NCBI GenBank assembly: GCA_022453515.1
Contig: JAJNNY010000060.1
Coordinates: 124,001 to 188,000, forward strand
Length of the DNA: 64,000 nucleotides
Source of the DNA: Astrocystis sublimbata
Taxonomy: Eukaryota; Ascomycota; Sordariomycetes; Xylariales; Xylariaceae
Direction of reading: 5' to 3'
Positions 32,638 to 44,269 of this stretch are shown piece by piece. Both the position numbers and the translations under genes were made by a program. The notes beneath the pieces were generated by a model, which made no database searches, was not told the origin of the DNA, and saw nothing but the letters and a program-made list of their open reading frames with translations. The number at the start of each line of letters is the position of its first letter. Within the stretch, counting starts at the first letter, position 1.

Positions 32638-35600
32638 ATGTCGCGAGACTCTCGTGACTCTTTCTCAGGAAAGCCAAGTGCCCCTAGTGCAAGGTCGTCT
32701 ACTTCTGGTTTGACAGAAAGGCTGACAAAGTTCCTCCCGAACCGTCAAAAACCACCGAAAACTAAGAACGAATTCGGACTAAACATTATCCATGACCCTT
32801 ACCCAAAGGTAGCGGCAATTGCTGACTTTGTCTTCGTACATGGCTTAGGCGGGGGATCTAGCACAACCTGGAGTCTCAATCAGGACCCGGAGCTTTTCTG
32901 GCCGAAAGAATGGCTCCCCAATGACACGGAATTCAACGGCATTCGAATTCACAGCTTCGGCTACAACTCCAACTGGGCAACATGGCTTTCAAGTCCTTTG
33001 GACGTGCACTCTTTTGGACAGTCCTTGATTGAGGAGCTTCGAAGTGATCCCAAGGTCAAAGCTCAAGATACCCCGATTGTTTTGATTGGGCATAGCTTGG
33101 GGGGACTGGTTATCAAGCAAGCGTGCATTCTCTCTAAAACCAATCCCGATTTTGCAACAGTCGGGGACAGACTACACTCTTTCTACTTCTTAGGAACTCC
33201 TCACCGGGGCTCAAACTTGGCCTCGACACTAAGTAAACTTCTCCGGCTTTCGGGTAGAGGACGACGAGCTTACGTAACCGCACTCGAAATAAAATCAGCG
33301 ACGTTGCGAGTATTGAACGATTCCTTTCGGGTTCATTATGCCGGGATTCATCTGCATACATTTTACGAGACCCAACCAACCCCTCCTTTGGGAATGGTGG
33401 TCGATGTAGAATCAGCTACTTTAGGTCTGTGTCTCAAGACACCACGTCGATTTATTAACTCATATTCAATGCAGGTTACACCGAGGAACGACCACAGCTC
33501 ATGAACACAAATCACAGAGGACTTGCTAAGTTCGACAGCATCAATGACTCTAATTATAGATCTCTGAGGAATAGACTCGCTTCTACTGTTCAACAGATAC
33601 GAGAGGAGTTGAGAATTCGGGGACAGGTCAAAGTTAGCGCTGAATTGGAAGTCGAGGATCCTCCGCCGTTTGTCGCAACCGAGGCGGAATACCTTGACAC
33701 CGAACAATTGGAAACCCTTGCTCAATATCTGGGTGTTGATCAATCATACAAAGACCGCCTATCAGTAATCAACGACAATAGGTTGGATGGCACCTGCGAA
33801 TGGTTGATAGAGAAGTCCTCATTCCAGAACTGGCAGTCTTCACCTACTCGCCGTTACTTTTGCCTCAAGGATGCCCAGCCTCGGGAAAGTCCACTATAGC
33901 GAGCTACGTTTTTCAGAATCTGCAAGAAGAAAGCCCAACATGCTTCTACTTCTTCGAAGCCGGGAATGAGAAGACCCCCGGACTGAGCACTTTCCTACGC
34001 TCGATGGCTTATCAGATGGCCTTGGTGAACTTAGACATCCGTGCCGCTTTGCTTAGGCTTTCACAGAGGGACTTGTCTCTTGATATTTATGATCAACGAT
34101 CCATCTGGAATATCTTGTTCACCAGTTGTGTATTCCATACTGAGTTTCGCACACCGTGTGTCTTTAGATCCCACTTCTTGCGTCTATAAACAATTCACTA
34201 ATCGATGCGACAGGCACTTCTGGGTTATTGACGCCTTAGACGAGTTTGCCGACAGAGCCCCGTTGGATGAATTTGGATTGTTGCTGTCGAAAATCGACAA
34301 ATCTATACCTTTAAAAATATTTGTAACGAGTCGTCCGAGTTTGGCTCTCGACAGCATCTTCAGTAGATTGCCGACTATAACTGAACTGATCTCTTTAGAT
34401 GATCTGATAGCTGACATACGGCTCTATGTTGAAGCCTACTCAACGAACCTCCCTGTCGCAGATGCTTCCGAGAAACAGAGCCTTATTGAAGACATCGTGA
34501 GCAAGTCGGGCGGCAGTTTCCTTTGGACTGTCCTAGTAATGAAGCAGCTTCGAGACGTTTTCACCATCGAAGAATTGCACGAAGTCCTCCACGAAACCCC
34601 CCAGCAGTTGAACTCGGTTTATTTACGCAACATCAGAATGATGAATTCCCTAAGATCCAAAGATCTTTCGAAGCATTTACTCACATGGGCTTTGTGCTCA
34701 GCTCGTCCACTCACTCTCGGCCAGATGAAAGATGCTATCAAGCTAAGTCTGAACATGACACTAGCGCGCGATCTTCAGACAAGTCTTCAGAATCTCTGCG
34801 GTCAATTTCTAGAGGTCGATAAGCATTCCTACGTGCAGGTTGTCCACGAAACTGCGCGTGCATTCCTCGTCAATTCGAGTTTAGATTCGGAGTTTCGGGT
34901 CGACTACCCCAGTGGACACACTCTCATTGCAAAAGCCTGTCTTGAGTATCTTGTCAGCGACGCATTGAAATACTCGAGACATCGCCGACGCGCGGCTGTA
35001 GCCGGACCCAGCCGAACTTCCATTGGCGACTATGCTTGTCTAAACTTCGGCGAGCATATCTTCAGGGCTACCTCGTCTTCGAAAGAGATTCTAGACATGC
35101 TTGCAACATTCTTCAACAGCAATGTCCTATCATGGATCGAGCGTGTGGCACAATTGAGAGACCTTGATTGCTTGAACAGGACAGCGAGAAACCTGTCAAA
35201 TTATCTTGGCCGGGGAGCGGGTGACGTCCCATCACTGGCTAGTGATCTCAAAACCTGGACGGTAGATCTCTCCAAAACGGTGACTCAGTTCGGCTTTAAT
35301 CTACTGAGCGATCCTTCAGCAATCCATACACTAGTACCTCCCCTATGCCCGCGAGATTCAGCATTATATCGCCATTTCGGGCGCGCAGAAGACGGGATCA
35401 AGTTGTTAGGGAATTGGAATCGAGGCTGGGGTGACAGGATATGTTCAATATCCTACAATGACACTTACACTACATACATCACAGCTAGAAGTCAACAATT
35501 CGCCGTTGGTTTGACCAACGGTGATGTCAAGGTCTACAATAGTGCGACCTGCGAGGAGGTATTGACCTTGTTTCATGGAGAACATGTTTCGTCGCTAAAG

Positions 35601-37661
35601 TTTAGCACCTCAAGAAGATACATCGCCTCAGCAGGTCTCCATCGTGTGAGGTTATGGGACTGCTCCGCTGGCGTCCAGCTGTTCGAGATCCAAACTGATT
35701 CTCAGACAATAGCACTGGTGTTTGATGAAGCCGAAACATATCTCTTTGCAGCATCTCGAGACAGAACCCTCTCGGCACACCGAATCACGGACGGGTTTCA
35801 GAGATACAGTCTATCATGGACAGACAATATTCTTGATTCCAAGAATCAACCCTTCACACCTTATGCCACTGCTGTTGAGATATCCATAGACCAGCAAGCA
35901 ATGGCCATCGTCTATCGCGGCAGACCAGTTCAGATGTGGTCTCTTGAGGATCAACGCCCACTTGGAGTTTGCATTCGACCAGTTGCGAAGCATCGTCAGG
36001 CCAATCACATCATCCACTGCGTTGCGCTCAGTCCAGATCCTGCAAATCCATGGCTTCTGGTATCTTACTGGGATGACGTGATCTTCAAATTCAACATTTT
36101 CACCTGTAAGCCAGGGGCATCGGTTTCTGCCAGCATGATAAAGGTTGCGATATCTCCAAATGGCAGGACATTTGCGGGCGGGAATGGATCCGGTGCCATC
36201 ACCATATACGATTTCGAGACGCTTCAGTCGCTACATCAAATTCAATTCAAAGGCGACCCGGTCTCGGCACTAGCATTCACAGGCAATGGCCTGAAAATAG
36301 TTGATGCGCACGGCACTCAGGCCAACGTTTGGGAGCCATCCGTCCTGGCTAGCCAAGACACCAACTCCCATGTAAGCGAACCCAGCAACTCTGGAGACCC
36401 AATGCCGGGGAAAGACACCACCTCCGTCCTCGATGACTCTGTAGCTATCACATCCCTGTTCTGCTGTGATGAGACAGGCATGGCCTTCTGTGGACGCAAC
36501 AACGGACGGGTAGACACGTGCAACCTTGACGACCCCGGAAACACCATGCAAAATCTTTACAGTCACCGAGGAATGTTCACAAGCGTTCTGTGCATGGATT
36601 GGAATCATAAAGCAAGAATCGCAGGCAGTGCCGATTCCTCCGGGAGTTTTCGAGTGATGCAAATCAAGACCGATCCTCAAGGAGAGCGGAGTGCCGAACT
36701 GCTCCTCGAAGCGAGACTTCAGCAAGGGTGCAGTATTCGTCAGATCCTGCTGAACCAAGACGGCTCGCTCGTCCTGATATCGGCGCCAAAATTCGACGCA
36801 GTATGGTCAGTGTCTACGAATATGCAAATAGCTACCATCAAGTCACGGCAGAGATCTGTGTGGAAATGGTTCAATCGCCCGTCGTCACCTGGCGAATTGC
36901 TATGCTTCCAGGATAGCCGTATGGGCATTTTCACATGGAATGACCTTACGGAGATCACTGCATCTGAAGATGTGCCAGCACTTGTTCTAGCATTCGAAAA
37001 CAAGCCAGCATATGAAACAGAATCTGACGTGATATCGCTGTCTAGCGATGGTGAGGATTTGGTTTATGTGCCAAAAGTCAGACGCCTGGGGCATCGAATT
37101 CCCCGTGCTGTATCACCTCAAGACCGGGCCACTACAAAGCTACATATAGTTGATGTCTCATCTTTAAAGGCTAGTGCACTCATGCCAGTAGAACTTCCGA
37201 TGCCAAATAACCCTCCGACTATAGTATGCCTTTCGAATCCACAATCGGATCCATCACTGATATCACCGCCACCCCTTGAAGACACTGGCCTGACATCTGC
37301 CCTGCCTCTCCTCTCCCCCGAATCGCCTCCGGTTGGTCTTCCCCCTTTACAATCTTTAATCTTGAGAACAGAAGACATTCCTGAAATCCAGAGTGTCATC
37401 GGGACCGTGAAGAAGTTCAACTTGTGGCATCTCATCTTCCTCTCTAAAAGGGGCTGGGTCTGTTCGGTCGAGATCAATGCACCCGGGCGCTCGACAAGCG
37501 AAACGCTGAAGAAATACTTCTTTATCCCGTCAGCCTGGCAAACGAGTAGTTCATCCCTGATTGCTAGGGTCAGAAGCAATCAAGACATCGTCATCGTGCA
37601 TGACGATAGCATATTTGTAGTGAAGAATGGGCTGGACTATGGGGAGCATGTCGATTGCTGA
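32638..37661 (+). CDS. SesB-type lipase / NACHT / WD40 NLR-like receptor, frameshifted in this sequence
   Basis: Coding segments: 32638-33424, 33475 to about 33868, 33869-34155 and 34214-37661, about 1640 residues if the frame is restored. The N-terminal alpha/beta-hydrolase has HGLGGG, GHSLGG (Ser 153), VDVESA (Asp 256) and NHRG (His 276), the pattern of SesB effector domains. The P-loop GCPASGKST, Walker B FWVIDALDEF and FVTSRP mark a fungal NACHT/STAND ATPase. Divergent WD40 blades fill the last 700 residues (for example RVRLWDC, GAITIYDF). Such proteins act in fungal heterokaryon incompatibility and immune-like responses: WD repeats sense, the NTPase oligomerises, the lipase executes. One base is missing at about 33867-33869, before the P-loop, so the sequence as given encodes a 403-residue lipase-only product ending at 33899. 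Introns are GT-AG. Confidence 0.78.
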
Positions 37662-38146
37662 TTCGAATACAGTAGAGGTCCTCAGGCACCAAGCTTTATG
37701 AGAAATGTCATCGAATTTCATATTGTTGAGGGAGTTCCTGATGTATCTTTCGTATAATGCACAGCTGCAACATCTAAGACATATACCAGATATCTGTAGT
37801 CACTTAATCATATACAAAACCTGATGCAGTGATGCATCGAGGAAATATCAATGGCATGACGCATTATACGCATACGACATGTGCTTGATAATACTTTGAT
37901 GAGGCGAGAGATTACATAAGTCATCACATCACGTTTATCATCGGTATTCACAAGACCGAACTCATGGCAAGGCACTTATGTATTGAGAGTGTCTTGAGGG
38001 GGTGGGGGCGGTATAGTGTTTGGGTATCCTTAAACATCAAGATTACAGGGATGACAGTGGTATACAGGACCAAAATAGACCAAAGACCTTCAAGCTCTAA
38101 ACTCCAAATTCCAAACTCCAAACTCCAAAAATCTCATGCAAAATCC
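37662..38146. other. Convergent intergenic spacer
   Basis: Nothing coding is seen. The 3' ends of the NLR-like gene and the next minus-strand gene face each other. A tandem CCAAACT/CCAAATT repeat lies at about 38102-38128. Confidence 0.5.
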
Positions 38147-38923
38147 TCAACAGCACCCTAGATTATCGTACTCCTTGAGCTGTTTCTTCCACCGGTGCTC
38201 CATATCCCGGATCCTATTTCTCTCCACCTCCATGTCCATCGTCAGTATGTCCTGCCGCCTCGCCACGGCTTTGACGCTCTGCACGTATACCATCCGCCGG
38301 CGGGGCATCGTGCGAGCCAGGAACATGTACTCCTCCATGGTCGCGGTGTTGTCGGCGAGAATCCGGTGCATCCGCTCGAGCGCGCGCAGGTGCTTCAGCT
38401 TTCGGTTCACGAGGTACGCTCGCGGCTGGTCGGGCAAGCACAAGTGCGGGTCGAGGTTCACGCCGATGAGCGACGTGATGCCGGCGTGGAGGACGAAGCT
38501 GCATTCCGGTGGCCGTGCTAGGTCGTCGTTGGCGTTGTCGTTGTTGTCGTTGTCGTTGTCTGATCGCCGGGCCTCTTCGTAGGCCATCGCAGCTTGGAGC
38601 CTTCTGCTGACGCAGAGCTCGGCCTCGGCGAGGTCGATTTGGGCGAGCGTCTGCTTGTGGCCGGCGCTGACTGGTTCCGGCTTGCGCTCCCCTGCTTCCT
38701 TCGCGCCGTTGAATAGGCCGGTGATCCGACCTTTGACGCTGCGGGATTCAGGGGCTGGGTAAAGGCTGTCGTAGGTTGGCAGATCCGAGTCGTACGAAGG
38801 GGGCTCGTACGACGGGGGCAGGTCGGGGCATGGCGAGGCGGCTGTTGGACACTCCTTGTTGTTGCTGGTCCGTTGAACATCATTTCCCCGAATGAAGGCG
38901 CCGACGGATTTGAAGAAAGGCAT
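38147..38923 (-). CDS. Uncharacterised protein with PPxY motifs and a C-terminal Cys-Cys
   Basis: Intronless, 258 residues from the ATG at 38921-38923. No known family is recognised. The N-terminus carries PPSY at 36-39 and 41-44 followed by LPTY, which match the PPxY/LPxY ligands of WW domains in Nedd4/Rsp5-type ubiquitin ligases. The middle has an Asp/Asn-rich tract encoded by a trinucleotide repeat. The last 90 residues are charged and helical, with a possible coiled coil, and the protein ends NLGCC. A terminal Cys-Cys is the geranylgeranylation signal of Rab-type proteins and may also be palmitoylated. A membrane-tethered adaptor is a reasonable inference, not a finding. Confidence 0.65.
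   Translation of the reverse strand: MPFFKSVGAFIRGNDVQRTSNNKECPTAASPCPDLPPSYEPPSYDSDLPTYDSLYPAPESRSVKGRITGLFNGAKEAGERKPEPVSAGHKQTLAQIDLAEAELCVSRRLQAAMAYEEARRSDNDNDNNDNANDDLARPPECSFVLHAGITSLIGVNLDPHLCLPDQPRAYLVNRKLKHLRALERMHRILADNTATMEEYMFLARTMPRRRMVYVQSVKAVARRQDILTMDMEVERNRIRDMEHRWKKQLKEYDNLGCC
38522..38560. repeat. Trinucleotide (GTC/GTT) tract inside the preceding gene
   Basis: An imperfect run of GTC and GTT units encodes, on the minus strand, an alternating Asp/Asn stretch in the 258-residue protein. Its length is likely to vary between strains. Confidence 0.75.
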
Positions 38924-41259
38924 CGTGCCTGAGTGTTGCTGAACGGGTATAGTGTATGTTTTGGCGGCTATTGTGATGTTGATGTTCGAAAGCTTATCGA
39001 TTAACGATGTATGTATGAGTAATCGATAATAGATGTTGGATGCTTAGCAGTGTGGATGAATTGAAGGTGCGTTTTGATGCTAAGTCTTGAGTGTGATGAA
39101 AGTTGTAACATGGAGAGGGGAAAAGGAGAGGGGGGCGGGAGACGGATGGAACGCATGTATTTGTAGGCACCTAAACTCCATGACGTGTGGCCTTCTCCTA
39201 GGGAGCATCGACAAAGTTTAAGACTAAAATCGTATACGCAGCCTCGTCAGCGAATACGCGATATTTTAACGCGACTGGAAGGTTCTTATCTAACAGAAGG
39301 AACCTTATACAAGGATACGCCACTACCAAATAAAAAGGATACGTGTTATCTCTGGGTATAAACTTTAGAACTGCATCGTTCACAAGGCTGCAGCGAATAC
39401 GCGATGATTTGACGCGACCGCAATGCGCAGACCGTGAGGCTCCATCCAGCTCTGGCTTTGCCTCGGCGACTTGTGGGTCGTGAGACCTCTTTGCTCAAGA
39501 TGATGTGGCAAGTGATGGTCGCGGTGGTTTAAGCGGGTGAAGTAATTAGAGCCATATGGTAGGCGGACGTGCAGCCCGAGGCTAAATGCTCAACAACTCA
39601 CTGCCGACCGGGTAGTAGTAGCCAGTGCTGGGACCTAATCCCCGACTCTGCGCGTTACATGTATAATGTCGTAATGGGCACCGCGTTGTGCGAGAAGCAT
39701 CTAGAATCTTCGAGCAATACGCATCAGACTGCATAATCCTGTTTGATTGACTTTGCCATGCATGTACTTCACTCTTTCCTGAACGCTTGGACTGTATACC
39801 CTTTCAGTTCCAATATGCATGCGGAAGACTTAGAAGATCTATGACCATCGGCTAGCGGCCGATTTCGTTTGAGGAATGGGTCGAAATGTCCAAATTTGTG
39901 TTGTTGAGATCATGACCGGTTTGCTAATACTTTGCTTTACTAACACTGGCGGCCCAAGAGGTCATCCTCGATAAGCCTACTCTTGCGTCTCCTAAAGGTG
40001 TAATGCTGAACGTTAAAGCCTCTAATAATGATAAGGCTTAATAGTCGCCGTATCTTTGTTTTCCAATCTTCGCCTCCGTGCCATATCAACGTCTCTAACA
40101 CGAGTCATTAATCAGGGCACTTTTATTTGTCTTTTGCTTCGGCTTTCATGATATACTTGGGAAAACCAAGGGATATCCAGCTTGCCCGCAAAGCACTGCG
40201 AACAGACACTCGCATAAATAATTCTAGAAGTTGACTGGTATGCGAGCAGCTAATGGAGAACAGCAAGAGAATACGTGCTCCTTATTTTCTTCACAAGACC
40301 TCTCTATAAAATTTTGAAATGACGTGGACAACTCATATCGAGAGTGTCCCGGGGGGGAGTGAATGGCCTAGAAAGTGCCGTGGAAGATCAGCAGCTCCAA
40401 GATCCAAGATCTAGGATTCATAGGCCACACACATACCGTCTCCTTGTATACCTAATCAAGGTGTCCTCGAGTCTCACTCGTTTCAAGTCGGAAGCGATTG
40501 CATTACTAGATAGACATCACTAATAGAGTCGAGTCTACCGAGTCCTTGGTGAACAATTCACCCCCCAAGAGTCCGTCGAAGGTCCGCAAATAAAGTAAAT
40601 ATTCCCCCTAATATATATAACCCTACAGATATAGCCCCAAAGTCACCGATCGTCATGGCATAAGATGAACAATAGCATGGACGCCAGAACTCGCATGCCC
40701 CAGGGCTGTACGCGTGATATCAATGCAATTAAAACTCGTCAATCTCCTTGATAATTACTTGGAAAAAAAATGTCAAGTAGAATCCAAGTCTTACCTGCGC
40801 ACCTCTCACATGGACGTGGACGGTGGACGTGTAAGTCGGAGGCGTGGTGGCGGTAGTGGGGGTTGATTGATATAGCGGCGCGGCTTCCCCCACGCGCCCT
40901 GGCGCCCCGCGACAATGCCGGCTTGGCACGCCGTAGCTTAGGCGTTGTCGGGCGTTGGCCCCCCCTTTCCCCCCTTTTCGGTATAATACTAGAATGAGAC
41001 ACTTCAACATCCCGATATCACTTTCTTAACTCATTGAATCCCGACTGGAGTTGCATTGGAATGAGATCCAACAATAGCTCACAAGAGTCGCTATGGATTG
41101 ATTTGTCGATAAGTCCTGTTTCTCGAAGAGGCAAAACATGGCTGGTGATGCACTTATTACCTATACTGTTTCCAAAGTAATCGGCATAAAATATCATGCA
41201 GCACTTTATTCCACGATCATATAATAGGGAGATGGAAGTATAATGATTCTAATCCAGTC
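38924..41259. other. Intergenic spacer with repeat-like patches
   Basis: About 2.3 kb without a supported gene. It contains the direct repeat listed separately, a small GGTTC/GAACC hairpin near 39281-39304, and a GC-rich patch at 40800-40980 that is open in two frames but shows no motif. 40560-40640 is C-rich then AT-rich. No transposon ends were identified. Confidence 0.45.
39248..39418. repeat. Pair of 28-bp direct repeats
   Basis: The copies at 39248-39275 and 39391-39418 both begin CAGCGAATACGCGAT and end ACGCGAC, with three mismatches between them. They are 143 bp apart start to start. A GGTTC/GAACC hairpin lies between them. They could be the ends of a small degenerate element. Confidence 0.6.
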
Positions 41260-41448
41260 TCATCCTCTATTCGTGGCCAAGATACCTTGCGCTGTGGTGT
41301 TAACAGCAAACCAGCGGGTTCCGATACTGGTAATGGAAACTGAGCAGTCGCCGCAGTCATTGTCTTTGCAGAATGTGAAAGGATCATCGGCTGCAACAAG
41401 AGGTACACCATGGAGAAGGAATAGAGGTCCGAGAAGGTAGGAAAGCAT
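41260..41448 (-). CDS. Small secreted protein, possibly truncated
   Basis: ATG at 41446-41448, 62 residues. The first 20 (MLSYLLGPLFLLHGVPLVAA) form a clear signal peptide, followed by FCKDNDCGDCSV, a Cys pattern seen in small secreted ascomycete proteins. In those the segment after SITSIGT usually continues with a GYP..C stretch, which is not found here, so the C-terminus may be lost by a frameshift or lie in an unrecognised exon. Upstream ATG codons in frame would bury the signal peptide and are not used. Role unknown. Confidence 0.45.
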   Translation of the reverse strand: MLSYLLGPLFLLHGVPLVAADDPFTFCKDNDCGDCSVSITSIGTRWFAVNTTAQGILATNRG

Positions 41449-43315
41449 GGTTACGAGTTGTTCAAGTTGATTTGTTATGACGATCTTGGTTTGGTTCAAG
41501 GTTTGAGTTGATAATCTCAGAGGTAATGATGGGCCTTCAGCCGCTGAACTGTCTTGTAATATATAGATTTTCTGTGCTATTCATTCTCCTGGGTATTGCG
41601 GGAATTGGCATTGATAGAACAGCTCATGACGTAATTGCCTGCATTGTACTTAGAGCAGGAAGCGATGTCAGCTAACCGAGAACCAACTTTCAATCCCCTC
41701 ACCAACAACTAACAAATTAAATAAACTTATTTTAAAGAAATACAATAAAAAATTAAATAAAAAAAACATAAAACATATAGTTTTAATAATTTTAGAACAA
41801 AACGCTAGTTAGATCGCCCGTAGCAGGGGTGGTTGGCTTAGTTTGCAAACATACCTTTCGTTACCACAGTTGAAAATTGCCACTCTCTGGTAAGCTAATA
41901 TAAAATTATAGGCTCCTCAGTTTCTACGAATCAGGCTGCCGAGCCGAGGGTGAGAATCCGGACAAAGCACAGGTTCTACCGCTGGCGGCCCTGACGACGA
42001 GCTGTGGTGTGTTGGGACAAGCGCATCCCACAATGTCGAAGCTGATGGCATGGTTGTCACGCTGTTCGCGGACGCTGGGTGTCTCAATCCTATCACCGAA
42101 TTCGACACCAATCAATGCAAGGTCATTCTCAAGGATATTAGTGTCTCTCTTTCATGTCTCGTTCCAACCACCAAGTCCTAGGTCGGTATCCAAGTAAATC
42201 TCACGTAATGGGTGGCTGACTGCATAAGCACAACTTATACGAGGTTATATGGGTATAAAAAGGCACTCCGCAAGTTACTGTGGGCACTGACAGGGTTCCC
42301 AGCCGCACTAGCAAACGTTGCGTAGCTAGATCAGGGCGTTGTACGAAAGGCACTGTACGGCAGCTTTAGGTGGTTTCGTGGGTTTGTGCCTGATATATTC
42401 GAATTATGCAAAAAGAGTACTTCTTCGAGCTCTACGGGGGGCCTTAGCGTCCCCACCAGGTACCTGGTGAAGTGCCTTTTTACCTATTCCTAACTTTGTA
42501 GACTGTTATTGCGGCGGATAGAATCCTTCCTAAGTGATGTTAGTGTGAGGCACAGGATTAGCTGGGGACTGTTTAGTCACTCTTGGCTGTTGGAGCGTAC
42601 TGTACATGAGGTTTCTATATCTATTTAGTCAATAAGCCATATCTTCAAGTCTATTGATTAATGATGAGATGGTTTAATAACACTGTTTGAGTAACCCATT
42701 GTTTGCAAATGATTATGCCGTAAATCGTCCAATTACTGTGTATGAATTTAGGAATCTGATTCAATAGGCTATTTAGTTATTACGATTCCTGTCCGATCCA
42801 AACAAATAATGCACTGTGATGTTATTCTTAGTTCTAGCGAACATGGTACCTGCAGATGCCCCAGATTCTCCAACAGTTTGGGTGCCAAGTGTTTGCTGCG
42901 TTATGGTGTCTGGGGGCCTCAGTGATACGTCACGTCATAAGTTCTAATTACGGGTGGAATTGCCAACAGCAGCTGCACGGAAACACCAACAATTGCAACG
43001 CAGCTCCAATTGTGTTGAGCCTTTGAATGTCATCCCATATAAATTTCCCGTCTAATGTCTTGGCCCTGTTGGGCTGTGATGCAGCACTATCCTATCCGTA
43101 TCAGAGAGATTGGCACACGTCATCAATCTGAACGGGATTGATGCATTTTGAGTTCATTTCTATAAAGCATGCACCTTAGTTCTCATCAGCATTGAAAGCT
43201 CAAGCGTCTTCGTTGATACTCTGCGCTGCCTAAGTAGTGAACAGTCACCTTACACGGGACTTCACCCTCACCGATACCCTGACCGAGCCCTATCAATGAC
43301 CACAACCGCGCGACG
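41449..43315. other. Intergenic spacer with AT-rich block
   Basis: No gene is supported. 41700-41800 is strongly AT-rich. 42200-42480 has some coding-like character with a worn KALYG-like phrase reminiscent of retroelements, but frames are broken and nothing can be named. A TATAAA at 43038-43043 lies about 270 bp before the next gene and may be part of its promoter. Confidence 0.45.
41700..41800. repeat. AT-rich low-complexity block
   Basis: Runs of A and T with AAATTAAATAA-type units and very few G or C. This composition differs sharply from the surrounding sequence. Confidence 0.7.
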
Positions 43316-44269
43316 ATGTACATCACTCCGCACACAGCACTTAGGCTCCTCCACGTGCTAGCCATCACATCTATCAGCGACATCATACCAACAGTGCTGG
43401 CGGATAATGGCGTCGCGTTGTTACAAGCGACGGAAGAGGAGGGGCCATGGCACGAGCCCAGACTCGAATTCGATATGTTCCTTGCCAACCGAGCCAACGC
43501 CACACGCGAATTTCCCATCCCCGGCCCAAACATTTCTGCGCCAGGATCATCCTCCGGTCCACAGACTGGAAGCACAACTGACGGCTGGTCATGGTCTATA
43601 GCAGTAGCAGCCGACATGCCTCTCGACAACTCAAGCATTGCACCAAAGCCAAACAGCGAAGGGCCTTTCTATTATACGGGCTTGAAGGTCAATTTCAACG
43701 CACCCCCGTCACTCGTAACCTCCAATGGCGGAAAGAATCTCACTGTCGACGACGACTGGGAAATCTGTCTCTACGCATGGGACCTCAATTTCGGGCAACA
43801 CGACCTGGGCGAGTACCCAGACAAGCTGAGGAGTGACGACGGGACGTGCGCGAGCGTGCTAACGGAGGAGTGTATTGCCGACATGAAGAGGGCGGCTAGA
43901 CCAAATCAAAGCCAGTGCTCTTGTCAGGAATTGCCATCCTGTAAGACCGACGGGGACGCCGGTAAGGTGTTCGGCAATAACTGTTATGCGTCATACTATA
44001 ACGCGTCCTCAATTCGGCGCTGGAGTGAGGGTAAACATGAGATGTGGGCATTTGGGGACGCCATGGTTCACCACCTGGGGGACAACAAAGCATACGATAA
44101 CTTCTCGAGTCTGGCTTGGCCTGTTATGGCTAGCATTGGGGATGGGAAAAATGACGTGATGGCATCTTTATCGTGCGTGCGGGCTGCGGACGTTAATAGC
44201 GGCGGCCGGCTAGGTATCAGTTGGGCTACACTCGGAATGGGTCTGGCAGTATGCATGTTGATGCTTTGA
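43316..44269 (+). CDS. Predicted secreted, GPI-anchored protein of unknown function
   Basis: Intronless, 317 residues. The N-terminus has a hydrophobic stretch (about 8-29) ending near VLADNG, compatible with a signal peptide. Several NxS/T sequons (NAT, NIS, NSS, NLT, NQS, NAS, NFS) suggest N-glycosylation. Paired Cys occur in the second half (CSCQELPSC). The C-terminus is a hydrophobic tail, LGMGLAVCMLML, preceded by small residues NSGG, the layout of a GPI attachment signal. No enzymatic motif is recognised. A wall or plasma-membrane surface protein is inferred. Confidence 0.65.
   Translation: MYITPHTALRLLHVLAITSISDIIPTVLADNGVALLQATEEEGPWHEPRLEFDMFLANRANATREFPIPGPNISAPGSSSGPQTGSTTDGWSWSIAVAADMPLDNSSIAPKPNSEGPFYYTGLKVNFNAPPSLVTSNGGKNLTVDDDWEICLYAWDLNFGQHDLGEYPDKLRSDDGTCASVLTEECIADMKRAARPNQSQCSCQELPSCKTDGDAGKVFGNNCYASYYNASSIRRWSEGKHEMWAFGDAMVHHLGDNKAYDNFSSLAWPVMASIGDGKNDVMASLSCVRAADVNSGGRLGISWATLGMGLAVCMLML

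Noticed and set aside
42200..42480. Possible retrotransposon remnant with a KALYG-like phrase
   Set aside because: The match is only a few residues, frames are interrupted, and no LTR, RNase H or integrase motif is visible nearby.
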